A stretch of DNA of 64,000 nt from CAYOZN01 sp964408455 (GCA_964408455.1 CAYOZN010000013.1:1-64000); one strand, 5' to 3'; shown: positions 1-10,441, counted from the first letter of the stretch. Translations and numbers: made by a program. Notes: generated by a model from the sequence alone, not told the origin.

Positions 1-1252
<1,252 letters not shown>

Positions 1253-1361
1253 GGGACATTCCTCGTAAGGTGGACGCTGCCCACCTGCATTCGCAACTCG
1301 CGTGCACACGGCAAATGTTTTTTGTGTCGCAACGGCCATTCGCCGGGGTTGCACTGCGCTT

Positions 1362-2216
1362 TTATGACGACTTCAACAGGTCGGCCAGGAATTTATCGAT
1401 TTGCTTCCAGGCCTTCTCCGCCTGCTCCTTGTTATACCCCCGCTTGTTGTTTTCATTCAGAAATGCATGCCCCGCGCCGGGGTAGACGTGGTGCGTCGCC
1501 TTTACCTTCGCATCGTCGAGCGCCTTTTTGAACGGCTCGACATCGATGCCCCGGTCGGTCGCCCCCCAGATGCCAAGCAGGGGGCACTTGATTTTCTTCA
1601 ATTGTTCCACGTCGGTCACCGGGCGGCCGTAGCAGATCACGGCCGCGTCGAGCCGCGGCTCGGCAATGGCCAGCTTGAGCGCGAATCCCCCGCCCATGCA
1701 CCAGCCAATGGCGCCGATCTTTGACGCGTTGCTTCCATCCTTGCTGCTGGCCGCCGCATCGTTCGCCCTGCCGCGAACCGCCTCGTGCTTGCTCAGCCAG
1801 TCGAACGCCGCCTGCAAGTCGGCGACCGCACGTTCATCCGGCAGCCCGCGCATCAACTCGTGCGCATGCTCGCCGTCGGTCGCCACTTCGCCGCGGTAGA
1901 GATCGACCGCCAGCGCGACATAACCGCGCTCGGCAAAGCGAACCGCCTGCTGCTTCACCCAGTCGTTAAGGCCGTACCACTCGTGGATGAGGATTAGCCC
2001 GGGGAGGGGTTTGTCGGCCGCACGCGTCTCCGGCCGCGCGAGATAGCACGCGAACTTCGCATCTCCGCGCTCGATCCAGATCGTCTCGCAAATCACGCCG
2101 GCAACGGGCTGCGATGCCGGCGGTCTGGCATCCGGCGACAGCACTTGTGCATTGGCGTGTAGCGAGCAAGCCCCGAGCAGAACCGCCACCAACGAATGCA
2201 GCCGATCCCATGCCAT
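1362..2216 (-). CDS. Secreted dienelactone hydrolase-family protein
   Basis: 284 residues. An N-terminal hydrophobic segment (about 8-23, ending in HANA) looks like a signal peptide, so export is inferred. The alpha/beta hydrolase body carries the dienelactone hydrolase nucleophile motif GWCMGG (Cys173), an Asp in GATDRGID (about 221 or 225) and the His of PGAGHAF (His250). Members hydrolyse dienelactones or other small esters; the substrate here is not predictable. A 12-residue Ala/Ser/Asp stretch before KIGAIGW (about 152-164) looks like a lineage-specific loop. Same strand as thiC and 109 bp upstream of it. Confidence 0.85.
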   Translation of the reverse strand: MAWDRLHSLVAVLLGACSLHANAQVLSPDARPPASQPVAGVICETIWIERGDAKFACYLARPETRAADKPLPGLILIHEWYGLNDWVKQQAVRFAERGYVALAVDLYRGEVATDGEHAHELMRGLPDERAVADLQAAFDWLSKHEAVRGRANDAAASSKDGSNASKIGAIGWCMGGGFALKLAIAEPRLDAAVICYGRPVTDVEQLKKIKCPLLGIWGATDRGIDVEPFKKALDDAKVKATHHVYPGAGHAFLNENNKRGYNKEQAEKAWKQIDKFLADLLKSS

Positions 2217-2712
2217 GCGTCACCTCCGCCTGGACTGCCTGATCTCAAGAAATGCGTGGTGTAGCGGCCGACTGTCCGGCTAAGCAACACGCCGGCAAAC
2301 TCGCCTGCCGCGATACAGGAGTCGGCGCATGGAAGGTGTTGCAGACATGCGTCGCTTCCCTACGCACCTCGTTTCGCCCGGCCCCGACCAGGGCAGCGCA
2401 CCGGTTGCATAACCAGTGCCGCAGGTCAGGGCGGCGGACTTCGGTGATCAGGTTCCAAGGGTTCCGGCCGCGCGGCCGGCTCTCAGCCCGAATCCGGGCA
2501 CCCCTAGCGAACAGCAGGATGGTAGCCGCGACCGGCGACGCGAGCAATCCGCACATACTTTCATTGCACACAGCCTGTGCACGGTGGATTGGTGAACGAC
2601 CTCGGTCCACGGCGGCGGGTCCGAACCGGTAGGGCGTGCGGCTCGGCACGAAAAAAACCGGATGACCACCGGGCGCGCGGGGCATGGCTCCGCGAAGCAG
2701 CACCATCCCTCG
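2217..2712. other. Intergenic region with no convincing gene
   Basis: About 500 bp between two minus-strand genes. Open frames cross it on both strands, but their translations are rich in Arg, Cys and Pro, match no family I know and lack ribosome-binding sites. I see no repeat, terminator or RNA in it. Confidence 0.5.
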
Positions 2713-3543
2713 TTACGGCACCACGCAAGCCACAAAGGCGGCGACATCAAGCCCATTCGCCAGACAGTCGCCGTTCCGATCGGCACATCCGTCAAATCCG
2801 CCCGACAGCAGCGCTTCGACAAATGACGCGGTGTCCTCGACATCACACGTGCCGTCCCCGTCAAAATCACCCGCCGTCGCGCAACTCGACGGAAGCAGGT
2901 CGCCCTCCACGATCATGGGTGGCTGGTTGCCCTGGCCGGTATCTGGATGGTTGAGGGTAAAGTACTGCTCCGTCAGCACGTTGTAGTGATACCCGTCGGC
3001 GTCGGGCGGCGGGGCGGCAACGATCGAAGAAAAGAAGTTCGCATTCGCCGAGCCGGTGGACGGCCGAATGTCGTCATTATCGACGTTGAACTGAACCCAC
3101 ACCTTTCCGGGGCAGAGCCGCCAGCCCGGCAGGTCGACCTCGATGCGATAGATCGGCCTGTCGCTCGTGTTGTGGAATTCGCCGGTAAACGTCTCGATGA
3201 AAGGCAACCCTTCATCGAAGCTCCCGAAAATCGGCTCCCCCGGCAGCCCGCCTTCGTCCCGCAGGATTCGAACGAACGCCGCCGCCACCTGCGGCTCGTT
3301 CACCGTGTTGCCCGGCATGTGCCCCCAGAAGGTGAGCCGCGTGAGTTCGACCGGCTGATCGAGAACGAGATCGTCGGTCAGGGCGAACCGAAAGCCCTGC
3401 GTCTGGTTCCAGCCGATCGAGAGTGCAACGCCGGACGTGTTTAACGGGCCATTGTCCTGGATGATCTCGGCGTGGGTGGAAACAGCCAACACCGCCACGG
3501 CCCCCGCGGCCACGCGCGTGCACGTCGTTCTTGAAATGTTCAT
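2713..3543 (-). CDS. Secreted protein with C-terminal dockerin-like tail
   Basis: 276 residues from the ATG at 3543, preceded by GGGAGAC. A longer frame exists, but this start has the Shine-Dalgarno sequence and yields a clean signal peptide (MNISRTTCTRVAAGAVAVLA, cleaved near THA). The middle is beta-rich with no family I recognise. The C-terminus (about 228-276) has two EF-hand-like calcium loops, GDFDGDGTCDVED and DRNGDCLANGLD. This is the dockerin-type tail common on planctomycete exported proteins. Function unknown; probably secreted or surface-attached. Confidence 0.8.
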   Translation of the reverse strand: MNISRTTCTRVAAGAVAVLAVSTHAEIIQDNGPLNTSGVALSIGWNQTQGFRFALTDDLVLDQPVELTRLTFWGHMPGNTVNEPQVAAAFVRILRDEGGLPGEPIFGSFDEGLPFIETFTGEFHNTSDRPIYRIEVDLPGWRLCPGKVWVQFNVDNDDIRPSTGSANANFFSSIVAAPPPDADGYHYNVLTEQYFTLNHPDTGQGNQPPMIVEGDLLPSSCATAGDFDGDGTCDVEDTASFVEALLSGGFDGCADRNGDCLANGLDVAAFVACVVP

Positions 3544-3706
3544 GATGTCTCCCGGCGGGCTCGCACCAGATCGATCGCAGGCCAGAATAGAGAATGAGCC
3601 CGGCCGGATCAAGCGGCGGTTACAATACGACCGAAGGAAAGTGGGGGGCGACAACAGACGAATAACCGGTCCGCTCGGCGGATCGGCTAAGCCTGGAGAA
3701 TTGCGA

Positions 3707-4861
3707 ATGGCAAAAAAGAACACGAAATCGGCGGGCGCATCGACGGGCAAGCGCGGGAAACGCGGCAAGGCAACGTCGGACACGGTGGGCAAGATCGTGG
3801 GGCTGGCTCAGAGCGTGGTGGCCTACGCGGCGAAGAAGAAAGACCCGTCGATCGAGATCCCGCTGCGGACGCTGTCTAACGCGAATTTTAACAAGAGCAA
3901 ACGCATCATCGAAATGGGCGGCAAGACGGCGACGCGGAATTTCTTCGACATGAACAAGGCGCGGTCGTTCATGCAGACGATGCTGATCGCCAGCGGCTGC
4001 AAGAAACTCATCGAGAGCGAAAAGACGACGAGCATCCGCGGTCTGTATTACCTTTCCAAGCACACGATCAAGGGAACGAACGAAAAGACCTTCAACGACC
4101 AGAACGAGAGCGACCCGATCATCGAGGACCTCGAAGTGGCAATGGGCTCGCTCCGCGAAGAGCTGCACGTCTTCGCCGAAAGTCGCGGTGTTATCGCCGG
4201 CAATCTGATGCTGGCCAGCAAGGGCGATGACGTATCGCTCGATCGGCTGGGCAACAGCGGCTGGGCCATTCCCAGCATCGTCGAACCCGAAGTGCTTCAG
4301 TTCAAGAAGTGCGCCGCGAAATTCATCCTCCACGTCGAAAAAGGCGCAGTCTGGCAGCGTTTCCACGAGGACCGATTCTGGCAGAAGCACAACTGCATTC
4401 TCACCCACGGCGCCGGCCAGCCGCCGCGCGGCGTGCGCCGCCTGCTCCATCGCATGCACAACGAGCTGAAGCTGCCGGTCTATTGCCTGCTCGATAATGA
4501 TCCCTGGGGATACTACATTTACAGCGTCATCAAGCAGGGATCGATCAATCTTGCGTTTGAAAGCCAGCGCATGGCCGTGCCCGATGCAAAATTCATCGGA
4601 ATACGCAGCAGGGACTTCGAAGAATTCGGCCTCTCAGACGACGTCAAGATCGCGATCGACAACAACGACATCAAGCGCGCCAGGCAGATCCTCGCCTATC
4701 CCTGGTTCGCCGGAAAAAAGGATTGGGAAAAGGAAATCGAACTGATGCTCAAGCACGGCTTCAAGATGGAAGTCGAAGCGCTCATCAACAAAGGCATCAG
4801 CTACGTGACCGAGACCTACGTGCCGCAGAAGCTGAAGAGGAAATCGGAGTGGCTGGATTGA
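3707..4861 (+). CDS. Topoisomerase VI subunit A / Spo11-like protein (orphan)
   Basis: 384 residues from the ATG at 3707, with GGAGAA 6 nt upstream. The 5Y-CAP region carries TSIRGLYYLSKHT, where the second Tyr (Tyr115) matches the DNA-cleaving tyrosine of Top6A/Spo11. The Toprim domain follows, with a Glu in HVEKGAVWQRF (about 211) and the DxD of LLDNDPWGYYIYSVIK (Asp263, Asp265). The first 25 residues are a Lys/Gly/Ser-rich basic tail. Top6A normally works with the ATPase Top6B in an A2B2 type IIB topoisomerase, yet no GHKL ATPase gene is adjacent or elsewhere in the window. Role uncertain: an orphan cleavage subunit, or a partner to a distant top6B. Confidence 0.88.
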   Translation: MAKKNTKSAGASTGKRGKRGKATSDTVGKIVGLAQSVVAYAAKKKDPSIEIPLRTLSNANFNKSKRIIEMGGKTATRNFFDMNKARSFMQTMLIASGCKKLIESEKTTSIRGLYYLSKHTIKGTNEKTFNDQNESDPIIEDLEVAMGSLREELHVFAESRGVIAGNLMLASKGDDVSLDRLGNSGWAIPSIVEPEVLQFKKCAAKFILHVEKGAVWQRFHEDRFWQKHNCILTHGAGQPPRGVRRLLHRMHNELKLPVYCLLDNDPWGYYIYSVIKQGSINLAFESQRMAVPDAKFIGIRSRDFEEFGLSDDVKIAIDNNDIKRARQILAYPWFAGKKDWEKEIELMLKHGFKMEVEALINKGISYVTETYVPQKLKRKSEWLD

Positions 4862-5047
4862 GCCTCCGGTTGACCAGTGCTTGAGCCGTACAATCGCGAG
4901 CAAATGCCCCGATTCCAACGCTCAATCTGCTTGAATCGCGGCCCTCTTTTCTATTACCATTGGGACCAAGGGTCCGTCTCCGGCGGCCGCTCGTTCTGAC
5001 GGCCTGCCGGGTTACCGCACATCTTCATCCATTGGGAAGGGTACGCG

Positions 5048-6094
5048 ATGAATCTGCACGCGCTGGCCGCAATGGTCCTGCTATTCGCCTCGACGGCGTC
5101 CGCCGAATTGATGATTCCCGATTCGGGCAACGATCGCGTCATGCTGTTCAGCGAAACGGACGGCAGCCTTGTCGACGCAAACTGGATCACCGATATCGGC
5201 GCGGTCGGCTGGCAATTCAGCACGCCCAAGGAGGCGCGGGTCGTCGGCAATGAAATCTGGGTCAGCGATCAGGTCGCCGATGCGATTCATCGATTCGACA
5301 TGAGCCGCAATTTCCTGAGTTCAATCACCGTCCATCCCGGCGGCGGCCTGCTGGACAATCTTCGCGGCTTTGGCGCCGATGCCGACCATGTCTATCTCGC
5401 CGTCTTTCCATCATCCACGGCGCTGCGCGGCATTGCCGTCTTCGACACGGCCGGCAATCCTCTCAACTTCTTTCCCATCAGTGCCTCCCTGTTCGACGCA
5501 GAGCCTTATCACGGCGAACTGCTGGTAGCGAACAACACCAGTGACGACATGGAGCGCAGAGATGCCACAACCGGGGCACTGAATGGCGTCTTCGCGTCCG
5601 ATGTGGAGGCCCTTCAGTTCGTCAATGTCCTGGCCGACGACAGCATCATCACGGCAAGCACGATCGCACCGGCCGGCGTCGAGGGCATCTATCATTTTAA
5701 TGCCGACGGCACGCTGCGGCTGTACATTGACACCGAGGCGGCGAAGATCCAGTTCGGAGAAATGGTGCCGAGGGCTGCCTGGCTGCTCGACGACGGAGAC
5801 TACCTCATCGCCACCGGTGACGGTGTACTGAAATACTCGGTCGATACCGGCGGCTTCACGTTTATTCTCGCCTGCGACGCCCAGTTCATTGCGCCGATTT
5901 CGCTCGGCACGGCATGCGACATTCCAGGCGACATCAACGGCGACCAGTTGGTGAATGGCGAAGATTTACAGGGCTTTACCGCCTGCCTCCTCGGCCTGGA
6001 TGGTGGCGATTGCGACTGCGCCGACGTGAATGACAGCGGCCTGGGCGATCTGAACGACGTGGCGGCCTTCGTGGCCCTGCTCGTCGGCAACTGA
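5048..6094 (+). CDS. Secreted propeller-like protein with dockerin-like tail
   Basis: 348 residues. A signal peptide (MNLHALAAMVLLFASTASA) is followed by repeats resembling NHL/SMP beta-propeller blades: PDSGNDRVMLFSE, EIWVSDQVADAIHRFD, GIYHFNADGTLRLY and DGVLKYSVDTGG. The C-terminus (about 296-348) has two dockerin-like calcium loops, GDINGDQLVNGED and DVNDSGLGDLND. GGGAAGG lies just before the ATG. Extracellular; function unknown. It shares the tail architecture of the protein at 2713-3543. Confidence 0.8.
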   Translation: MNLHALAAMVLLFASTASAELMIPDSGNDRVMLFSETDGSLVDANWITDIGAVGWQFSTPKEARVVGNEIWVSDQVADAIHRFDMSRNFLSSITVHPGGGLLDNLRGFGADADHVYLAVFPSSTALRGIAVFDTAGNPLNFFPISASLFDAEPYHGELLVANNTSDDMERRDATTGALNGVFASDVEALQFVNVLADDSIITASTIAPAGVEGIYHFNADGTLRLYIDTEAAKIQFGEMVPRAAWLLDDGDYLIATGDGVLKYSVDTGGFTFILACDAQFIAPISLGTACDIPGDINGDQLVNGEDLQGFTACLLGLDGGDCDCADVNDSGLGDLNDVAAFVALLVGN

Positions 6095-6192
6095 TCGGCG
6101 TTTCCCAATCAAAAAGGCAATGCGTCTTGCGTGGCACAGAGGGCTTCGTTTGCTGCACCAGGCTGCTCCGAGCCGCAGCTTCGCGCCGGATA

Positions 6193-6885
6193 TTACACCT
6201 CATTGTCCCGCCTTCGCACCAGCCGGAAGATGCGCCCATTGAACTCCGCCGGTACCTCGGCGCTCGCGGGGACATCGCGCGCCGCAACCCGGCGGCAGAT
6301 GCCGGGCAGCTCGTGACATTCCAGCCTTCGCGCGTCCGCCCGCCCCGGGAATGCGTCGGCGCAGGCTCGATGCGGGTCCGCAATCAGCGCGACACCCTCC
6401 GCCGCGAGACACCGGGCCAGCATATCTGCGACGGGATCAAGATGGCGCTGCTCGTACAGTACGTCGGCGGCGACGATCGACTCATATGTGCGCGAAATCG
6501 GCGCTCGCCAGTCGAGGCGCTGTATCTTCAGCGCTACGCCGTTGCGCCGCGCGCTTTCGCGGATGAATTCGAGCGAATCGGCATCGTAGTCGGTCGCGAT
6601 CATGTCGTGGCCGAACGACGTCGCCACGATCGACACGATGCCGAGCCCCGCGCCGATCTCCAGCACCGGCCGGCCGATCGGCGGCAGGCCCGCCAGGTGT
6701 TCTGCAAGCATGACCGCGGCCGGCCAGGGCGTCGCCCAGTAGGGCATGTACTCGTCGCGCTCAAAGCGCCGTTCGACATCGGGATCGTCGAGCAGCGCAT
6801 CCGGCGTCCGCGGGCCGTATATGCAGAACGCCCGGCCCGACACCTCGATGTCGTATTCCTGACATTCATAGCGGCCGATCTGCAT
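6193..6885 (-). CDS. Class I SAM methyltransferase, METTL21/lysine-methyltransferase type
   Basis: 230 residues from the ATG at 6885 (MQIGRYECQEYD). The frame extends further upstream, but the added residues look random. The pattern of a conserved region (PYWATPWPAAVMLAEHL), then motif I (VLEIGAGLGIVSI), then ATDYDADSLEF and a later ADVLYE block, fits the methyltransferase-16 group. That group contains protein-lysine methyltransferases such as the ETF-beta enzyme. The substrate cannot be read from the sequence. Divergently oriented from the DinB gene at 7176. Confidence 0.75.
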   Translation of the reverse strand: MQIGRYECQEYDIEVSGRAFCIYGPRTPDALLDDPDVERRFERDEYMPYWATPWPAAVMLAEHLAGLPPIGRPVLEIGAGLGIVSIVATSFGHDMIATDYDADSLEFIRESARRNGVALKIQRLDWRAPISRTYESIVAADVLYEQRHLDPVADMLARCLAAEGVALIADPHRACADAFPGRADARRLECHELPGICRRVAARDVPASAEVPAEFNGRIFRLVRRRDNEV

Positions 6886-7175
6886 GGCGAGGGATTCTAT
6901 ACCCGGCGGCCGTCGCCATCTGCGGCTGGTTCGCCGTGATCCGTGCGGATGCCGCGCGCCGGCAGGAGCGAATCGAAGATGAGCGACCGCATAGCGCCGT
7001 CGCCGCACGTCCCCGGTCACGGTCCAACCGCGGCACGCCATGCCGGTCGACACGGCGCTCCCCCTCGCCAGCGCTGTCCCGTCGATTGCCGCGGCCCGCG
7101 GGCAGCGGTACGATTCTCCCCGTGGCGTCGGTCCCGCCTTCATGTGCGATGGCCCGATTGCCACGGGAGCGGTTC

Positions 7176-8249
7176 ATGGCGACGAACACCCTTCGCGAGC
7201 TTTTCGCCTACAACCGCTGGGCCAATGACCGCCTCCATGCCGCCGCCCTGTCGCTGGATGATGCACGGCTCGACCAGCGCTTCGAGATAGGGCCGGGCAG
7301 CATCCGAGAAACGCTCAGGCACATCTACGGGGCCGACCGCCTCTGGTACGAGCGCATCGACGGTCCCGGCTGGCAGTATCTCCCGCAACCGGCGCCGCTC
7401 AACTCGTTGATCGAGCAGCGCGAAGCGATGCACCGCCTGTACGATGCCCGCGACGCGTTCATCAGCGGGCTCACGGCGGATGATCTCGGGCGCGACATTG
7501 CTTACCGCGACATGAAGGGCGACCCGCGCGCGAACCGGCTGGGCGACATCCTGGCCCACGCCGGAAACCACGGCGTGCATCACCGGGCCCAGATCGGGGC
7601 GATGCTGAGCCGCGTCGGCCGAAAAACGCAGAACTTCGACCTGTGCTTCATGCGCATCGAACGCCCGGTCGCCCGCCTTCCCGACGAGCGCACCATCGAT
7701 CGCCTGGCGACGGTCGGGCTCAGCGTGGGCAGCGACGTGGCCGAGCCGCCGGCGATGGAGCTGTCACCGCTGCGGCACTACTTTCGCTATGCCGACTGGG
7801 CGAATGACCGCGTCCTGGCCGCGGCCGAGGGGCTGGATGACGCGGCCCTCGATCGCCCGCTGGAGATCGGCCTCGGCACGCTGCGCAAGACGGTGCTGCA
7901 CGTGGAGGGCGCCGAGCGCAACTGGCTCGAGAACTGGATGCAGGGCAGCAAGCCCGGCTTCCTCGTGCGGCCCGAGACGATCGGCATCGCGGAGCTTCGG
8001 GCCAAGTGGCGCGACACGGCCCGGATTCGCAATGCCTTCCTGGCGACGCTCGACGACGCGGCCCTTCAGCGCGAGATCCTGGCCCAGCCGGAAGAGGGCA
8101 TCCGGCTCTACTACCGGTTGGGGACGATCATGCTGCATGTGATCACGCACGGCACCCACCACCGCGCCCAGGCGCTGAACATGCTTCGGAAGCTCGGCGT
8201 GGCGCCGCCGGTGCTGGATTACATCATCTGGTGCCGGGAGGGGAGTTGA
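7176..8249 (+). CDS. Tandem DinB-domain protein
   Basis: 357 residues from the ATG at 7176, with GGGAGC 6 nt upstream. It holds two DinB/YfiT-like four-helix domains in tandem. Domain 1 (about 1-155) has His49 and HGVHHRAQ (about 132-138). Domain 2 (about 195-357) has His242 and HGTHHRAQ (about 325-331). These are the three-His metal site typical of the family. DinB-fold proteins include thiol-dependent transferases such as bacillithiol transferase, and many of unknown function. The internal similarity (FAYNRWANDR versus FRYADWANDR) shows a duplication within one ORF. A third family member lies at 8971-9459. Confidence 0.85.
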   Translation: MATNTLRELFAYNRWANDRLHAAALSLDDARLDQRFEIGPGSIRETLRHIYGADRLWYERIDGPGWQYLPQPAPLNSLIEQREAMHRLYDARDAFISGLTADDLGRDIAYRDMKGDPRANRLGDILAHAGNHGVHHRAQIGAMLSRVGRKTQNFDLCFMRIERPVARLPDERTIDRLATVGLSVGSDVAEPPAMELSPLRHYFRYADWANDRVLAAAEGLDDAALDRPLEIGLGTLRKTVLHVEGAERNWLENWMQGSKPGFLVRPETIGIAELRAKWRDTARIRNAFLATLDDAALQREILAQPEEGIRLYYRLGTIMLHVITHGTHHRAQALNMLRKLGVAPPVLDYIIWCREGS

Positions 8250-8290
8250 GCAGGGCGGGCGTACGGCCGAGTGCATTGTCGCGATACTGC

Positions 8291-8330
8291 AAATGCAAAA
8301 TGCTGAATGCTGAAGGCTGAATGCAGAATG
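8291..8330. repeat. Heptamer (AATGCTG-type) repeat, intergenic
   Basis: Five near-copies of the 7-bp unit with ATG(C/A) spacing follow the tandem DinB gene. The family is the same as inside thiC and between recR and ybaB. No paired inverted arm is seen here. Confidence 0.75.
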
Positions 8331-8455
8331 TGATTGCAGGCTGCGACAAGGTTTTCTGGATGGACCGGCGATATGAATACGGTGATGGCGCTGATCAACC
8401 GGCGGCATGCGGCCATTGGACCGGCGTGGTGGCCACTTTGAAGCAGGCATGAGTC

Positions 8456-8881
8456 ATGGTTGAAGTTGTGAATCTCAAGTCCAGGTTCGCTGCCTTTGAC
8501 GAGCACTGGTCGCCCAGGATCGCCGGCGAAGTGAATGACTGCCTGGTCAAGCTGGTGAAGTTCAAGGGCGAATTCGTCTGGCACCATCACGAGCGCGAGG
8601 ATGAACTTTTCTGGGTGGTGAAGGGCTGGTTCCGCATAAAGGTGCGCGGTGGCGTTGCCGCGGCAAGTGGCGCGAATGAGCCGGGCTCATCGGGTGGAGC
8701 GACAACGACCGAGCGCGAATTGATCGTCCGCGAAGGCGAATTCGTCGTCATACCGCGGGGGCTGGAGCACATGCCGGTCGCCGACGAGGAATGCCACGTG
8801 GTCCTGATCGAGCCGAAGACGACGCTCAACACCGGAAACGTGCGGAACGAGCGGACGCGCGATCGACTTGAGCGCATCTGA
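8456..8881 (+). CDS. Cupin-domain protein
   Basis: 141 residues forming a single cupin barrel. The metal-site region WHHHEREDELFWVVKG matches cupin motif 1, and GEFVVIPRGLEHMP matches motif 2 with its His. Between them lies an Ala/Gly/Ser/Thr-rich loop (about 66-85) longer than usual in this family of roughly 115-120 residues. Cupins of this size include small sugar- or mannose-isomerase-like and unknown proteins; the substrate cannot be named. Confidence 0.8.
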   Translation: MVEVVNLKSRFAAFDEHWSPRIAGEVNDCLVKLVKFKGEFVWHHHEREDELFWVVKGWFRIKVRGGVAAASGANEPGSSGGATTTERELIVREGEFVVIPRGLEHMPVADEECHVVLIEPKTTLNTGNVRNERTRDRLERI

Positions 8882-8903
8882 CGACTTCGCGGGCCGGATG
8901 GTC

Positions 8904-8934
8904 GTGTGGCAACGGCTGATAGCCGGCGCCACAC
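8904..8934. repeat. GTGTGGCA-type palindromic repeat
   Basis: Imperfect palindrome of the form GTGTGGCAACGGCT, 3-nt loop, AGCCGGCGCCACAC. It is one copy of a family scattered through the window; other copies are at 13863, 17159, 36411, 38317 and 38441. Confidence 0.8.
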
Positions 8935-8970
8935 CTCGTTTTGCGGCTGCCTGATGCGAGTGTGGAGTCC

Positions 8971-9459
8971 ATGGAAAGAACGAACAGCGCCGCTGAAATC
9001 GGGCTCCTTCTCGCCATGCTCGACGACGCCTTTGACGGCAAGGCCTGGCACGGGCCCAACCTGCGCGGCACGCTGCGCCGGCTCTCGGCCGGCCAGGCCC
9101 TCTGGCGGCCCGGCAAGGGGCGGCACTGCATCGCCGAGATTGCGGTCCACTGTGCCTACTGGAAGTATGCGTCGCGCCGGCGGCTGCGGGGTGATGCCCG
9201 CGGCGGCTTCTTCCTGAAGGGCAGCAACTGGTTCCCCGCACCGGCCGCGCTCGACGAGGCGGAGTGGAAGCGATGGGTCGCCGCGCTCGATGCCGAACAC
9301 GCGGCACTACGCGAGGCTGTCGCTGCATTTCCGCCGCGGCAGCTCGCCGTCGTACCGCCCGGCAGCAAGGTGAACAACCGCAAGCTGATCTACGGCATCG
9401 CCTCGCACGACGTGTACCACGCCGGGCAGATACGATTGATCAAAAGCTTGATGGGTTAA
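8971..9459 (+). CDS. DinB-family protein
   Basis: 162 residues from the ATG at 8971 (MERTNSAAEIGLLLAMLDDA), preceded by GGAG. An in-frame upstream ATG at 8941 lacks a Shine-Dalgarno sequence. Four-helix DinB pattern with His residues in AVHCAYWKY and the C-terminal HDVYHAGQI motif, the expected metal ligands. It sits near the tandem DinB gene and a cupin gene, all on the plus strand but separated by palindromic repeats, so not a tight operon. Function unknown. Confidence 0.75.
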   Translation: MERTNSAAEIGLLLAMLDDAFDGKAWHGPNLRGTLRRLSAGQALWRPGKGRHCIAEIAVHCAYWKYASRRRLRGDARGGFFLKGSNWFPAPAALDEAEWKRWVAALDAEHAALREAVAAFPPRQLAVVPPGSKVNNRKLIYGIASHDVYHAGQIRLIKSLMG

Positions 9460-9465
9460 ATTGCT

Positions 9466-9530
9466 GTGGCATCGGTTTGTAACCGGTGTGCTGTGCTGCC
9501 GGTTTTCAGCCGGCAGGTTTGTCGAGCGGC
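9466..9530. repeat. Degenerate GTGGCA-type palindromic repeats
   Basis: Two adjoining small palindromes: GGCATCGGTTTGTAACCGGTG and GCCGGTTTTCAGCCGGC. They resemble the dispersed GTGTGGCACCGGCT family but are more diverged. Confidence 0.6.
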
Positions 9531-9647
9531 GGTAACAAACAAGGCGCACTGGTCCTGGTATACTACGCTTTCATCGCCCACGTTCGGAGTTGCAATCTCA
9601 ATGACTGAAGCACGATCGGCGACGGTGAGTGAACGAGGAGTAAGGAA

Positions 9648-10337
9648 ATGCTCGTAATGCGGCAAATGCATGGGCTGCTGGTACTAATGCCAGTCATGTG
9701 CCTTTTTGGCTGCGCCCCGCGCGATCCGATGGCGGCATTCATCGCGAAGCAGGACTCCCTGCCGCCGGAAGAGCGCGTGCCCGACTGGGAGCGGACGCGG
9801 CGGTTGATCCTCCGCACGGCGCCCGCCGTCGGCGACGTCGCGCCGGATTTTGAGCTGCCGCTCCTCGACGGATCGGGCGAAATCCGGCGCAGCGAGTTCC
9901 ACGAAGGCCGCCCGCTGGTGCTGGTCTTCGGCAGCTTCACCTGACCGCCCTTCCGGCGCCAGTCTGGCGCCATCGAGTCGGTGTATCAGGCGTGGAAGGA
10001 TCGGGCGGCGTTTCTCTTCGTCTATGTCAGCGAGGCCCACCCGTCCAATGGCTGGCAGATGGAGGACAACGAAAAGGACGACGTGATCTTCGAGCAGCCG
10101 GCCACCCTCGCCCGCCGCGAGGACGTGGCCCGCCAGTGCTGCACGCAGCTCAAACTCTCAATGCCCTGCGTGGTCGATGCCATGGACAATCGCGTCGATG
10201 AAATGTACGCCGGCTGGCCGGAGCGCCTGTTCATCGTCGCGCCGGACGGCCGCATCGCCTACGCAGGCGGCCCCGGACCATGGGGCTTCAAGCCCGATGA
10301 AGTGGAGGCGTGGCTCAATCGGAATGCCGCGAAATAG
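9648..10337 (+). CDS. Deiodinase-like thioredoxin-fold lipoprotein, probable selenoprotein
   Basis: Read with the TGA at 9942-9944 as selenocysteine, this is one 229-residue frame. Start ATG 9648 has GGAG upstream. A lipoprotein signal ends in LFGC. After it come PAVGDVAPDFELP and then VLVFGSFTUPPFRRQ (Sec99), the hallmark active-site motif of iodothyronine deiodinases. EAHPSNGWQMEDN and IVAPDGRIAYAGGPGPWGF are also typical of that family. The frame resumes immediately after the TGA with no shift, and a SECIS-like hairpin follows. Bacterial members are presumably peroxiredoxin- or thioredoxin-like reductases; true deiodinase activity is not implied. Alternative: a nonsense mutation at a Cys codon. 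No sel genes are in the window. Confidence 0.82.
9942..9971 (+). promoter_or_regulatory. In-frame UGA plus bacterial SECIS-like hairpin
   Basis: The UGA at 9942-9944 is followed by a perfect 7-bp stem, GGCGCCA (9955-9961) and TGGCGCC (9965-9971), with loop GTC. The apical loop begins 17 nt after the UGA, within the usual 16-37 nt spacing of bacterial SECIS elements. It has the expected G at the start of the loop, which SelB would bind. Confidence 0.75.
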
Positions 10338-10341
10338 AAAG

Positions 10342-10441
10342 NNNNNNNNNNNNNNNNNNNNNNNNNNNNNNNNNNNNNNNNNNNNNNNNNNNNNNNNNNN
10401 NNNNNNNNNNNNNNNNNNNNNNNNNNNNNNNNNNNNNNNNN
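10342..10441. other. 100-N scaffold gap with duplicated 55-bp flanks
   Basis: Exactly 100 Ns. The 55 bp before the gap (10287-10341) are identical to the 55 bp after it (10442-10496); both encode the end of the deiodinase-like gene. This looks like two contigs that overlap by 55 bp but were joined with a fixed-size spacer. Confidence 0.9.

Noticed and set aside
1253..1361. TPP riboswitch upstream of thiC
   Set aside because: The 109-bp leader lacks the CTGAGA-containing conserved core of the THI element.
2245..2706. 153-residue minus-strand frame upstream of the dienelactone hydrolase
   Set aside because: No signature, no ribosome-binding site, Arg/Cys-rich random-looking translation.
10342..10441. 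Real 100-bp missing locus
   Set aside because: Identical 55-bp flanks and a fixed N count indicate a joining artefact rather than unknown sequence.
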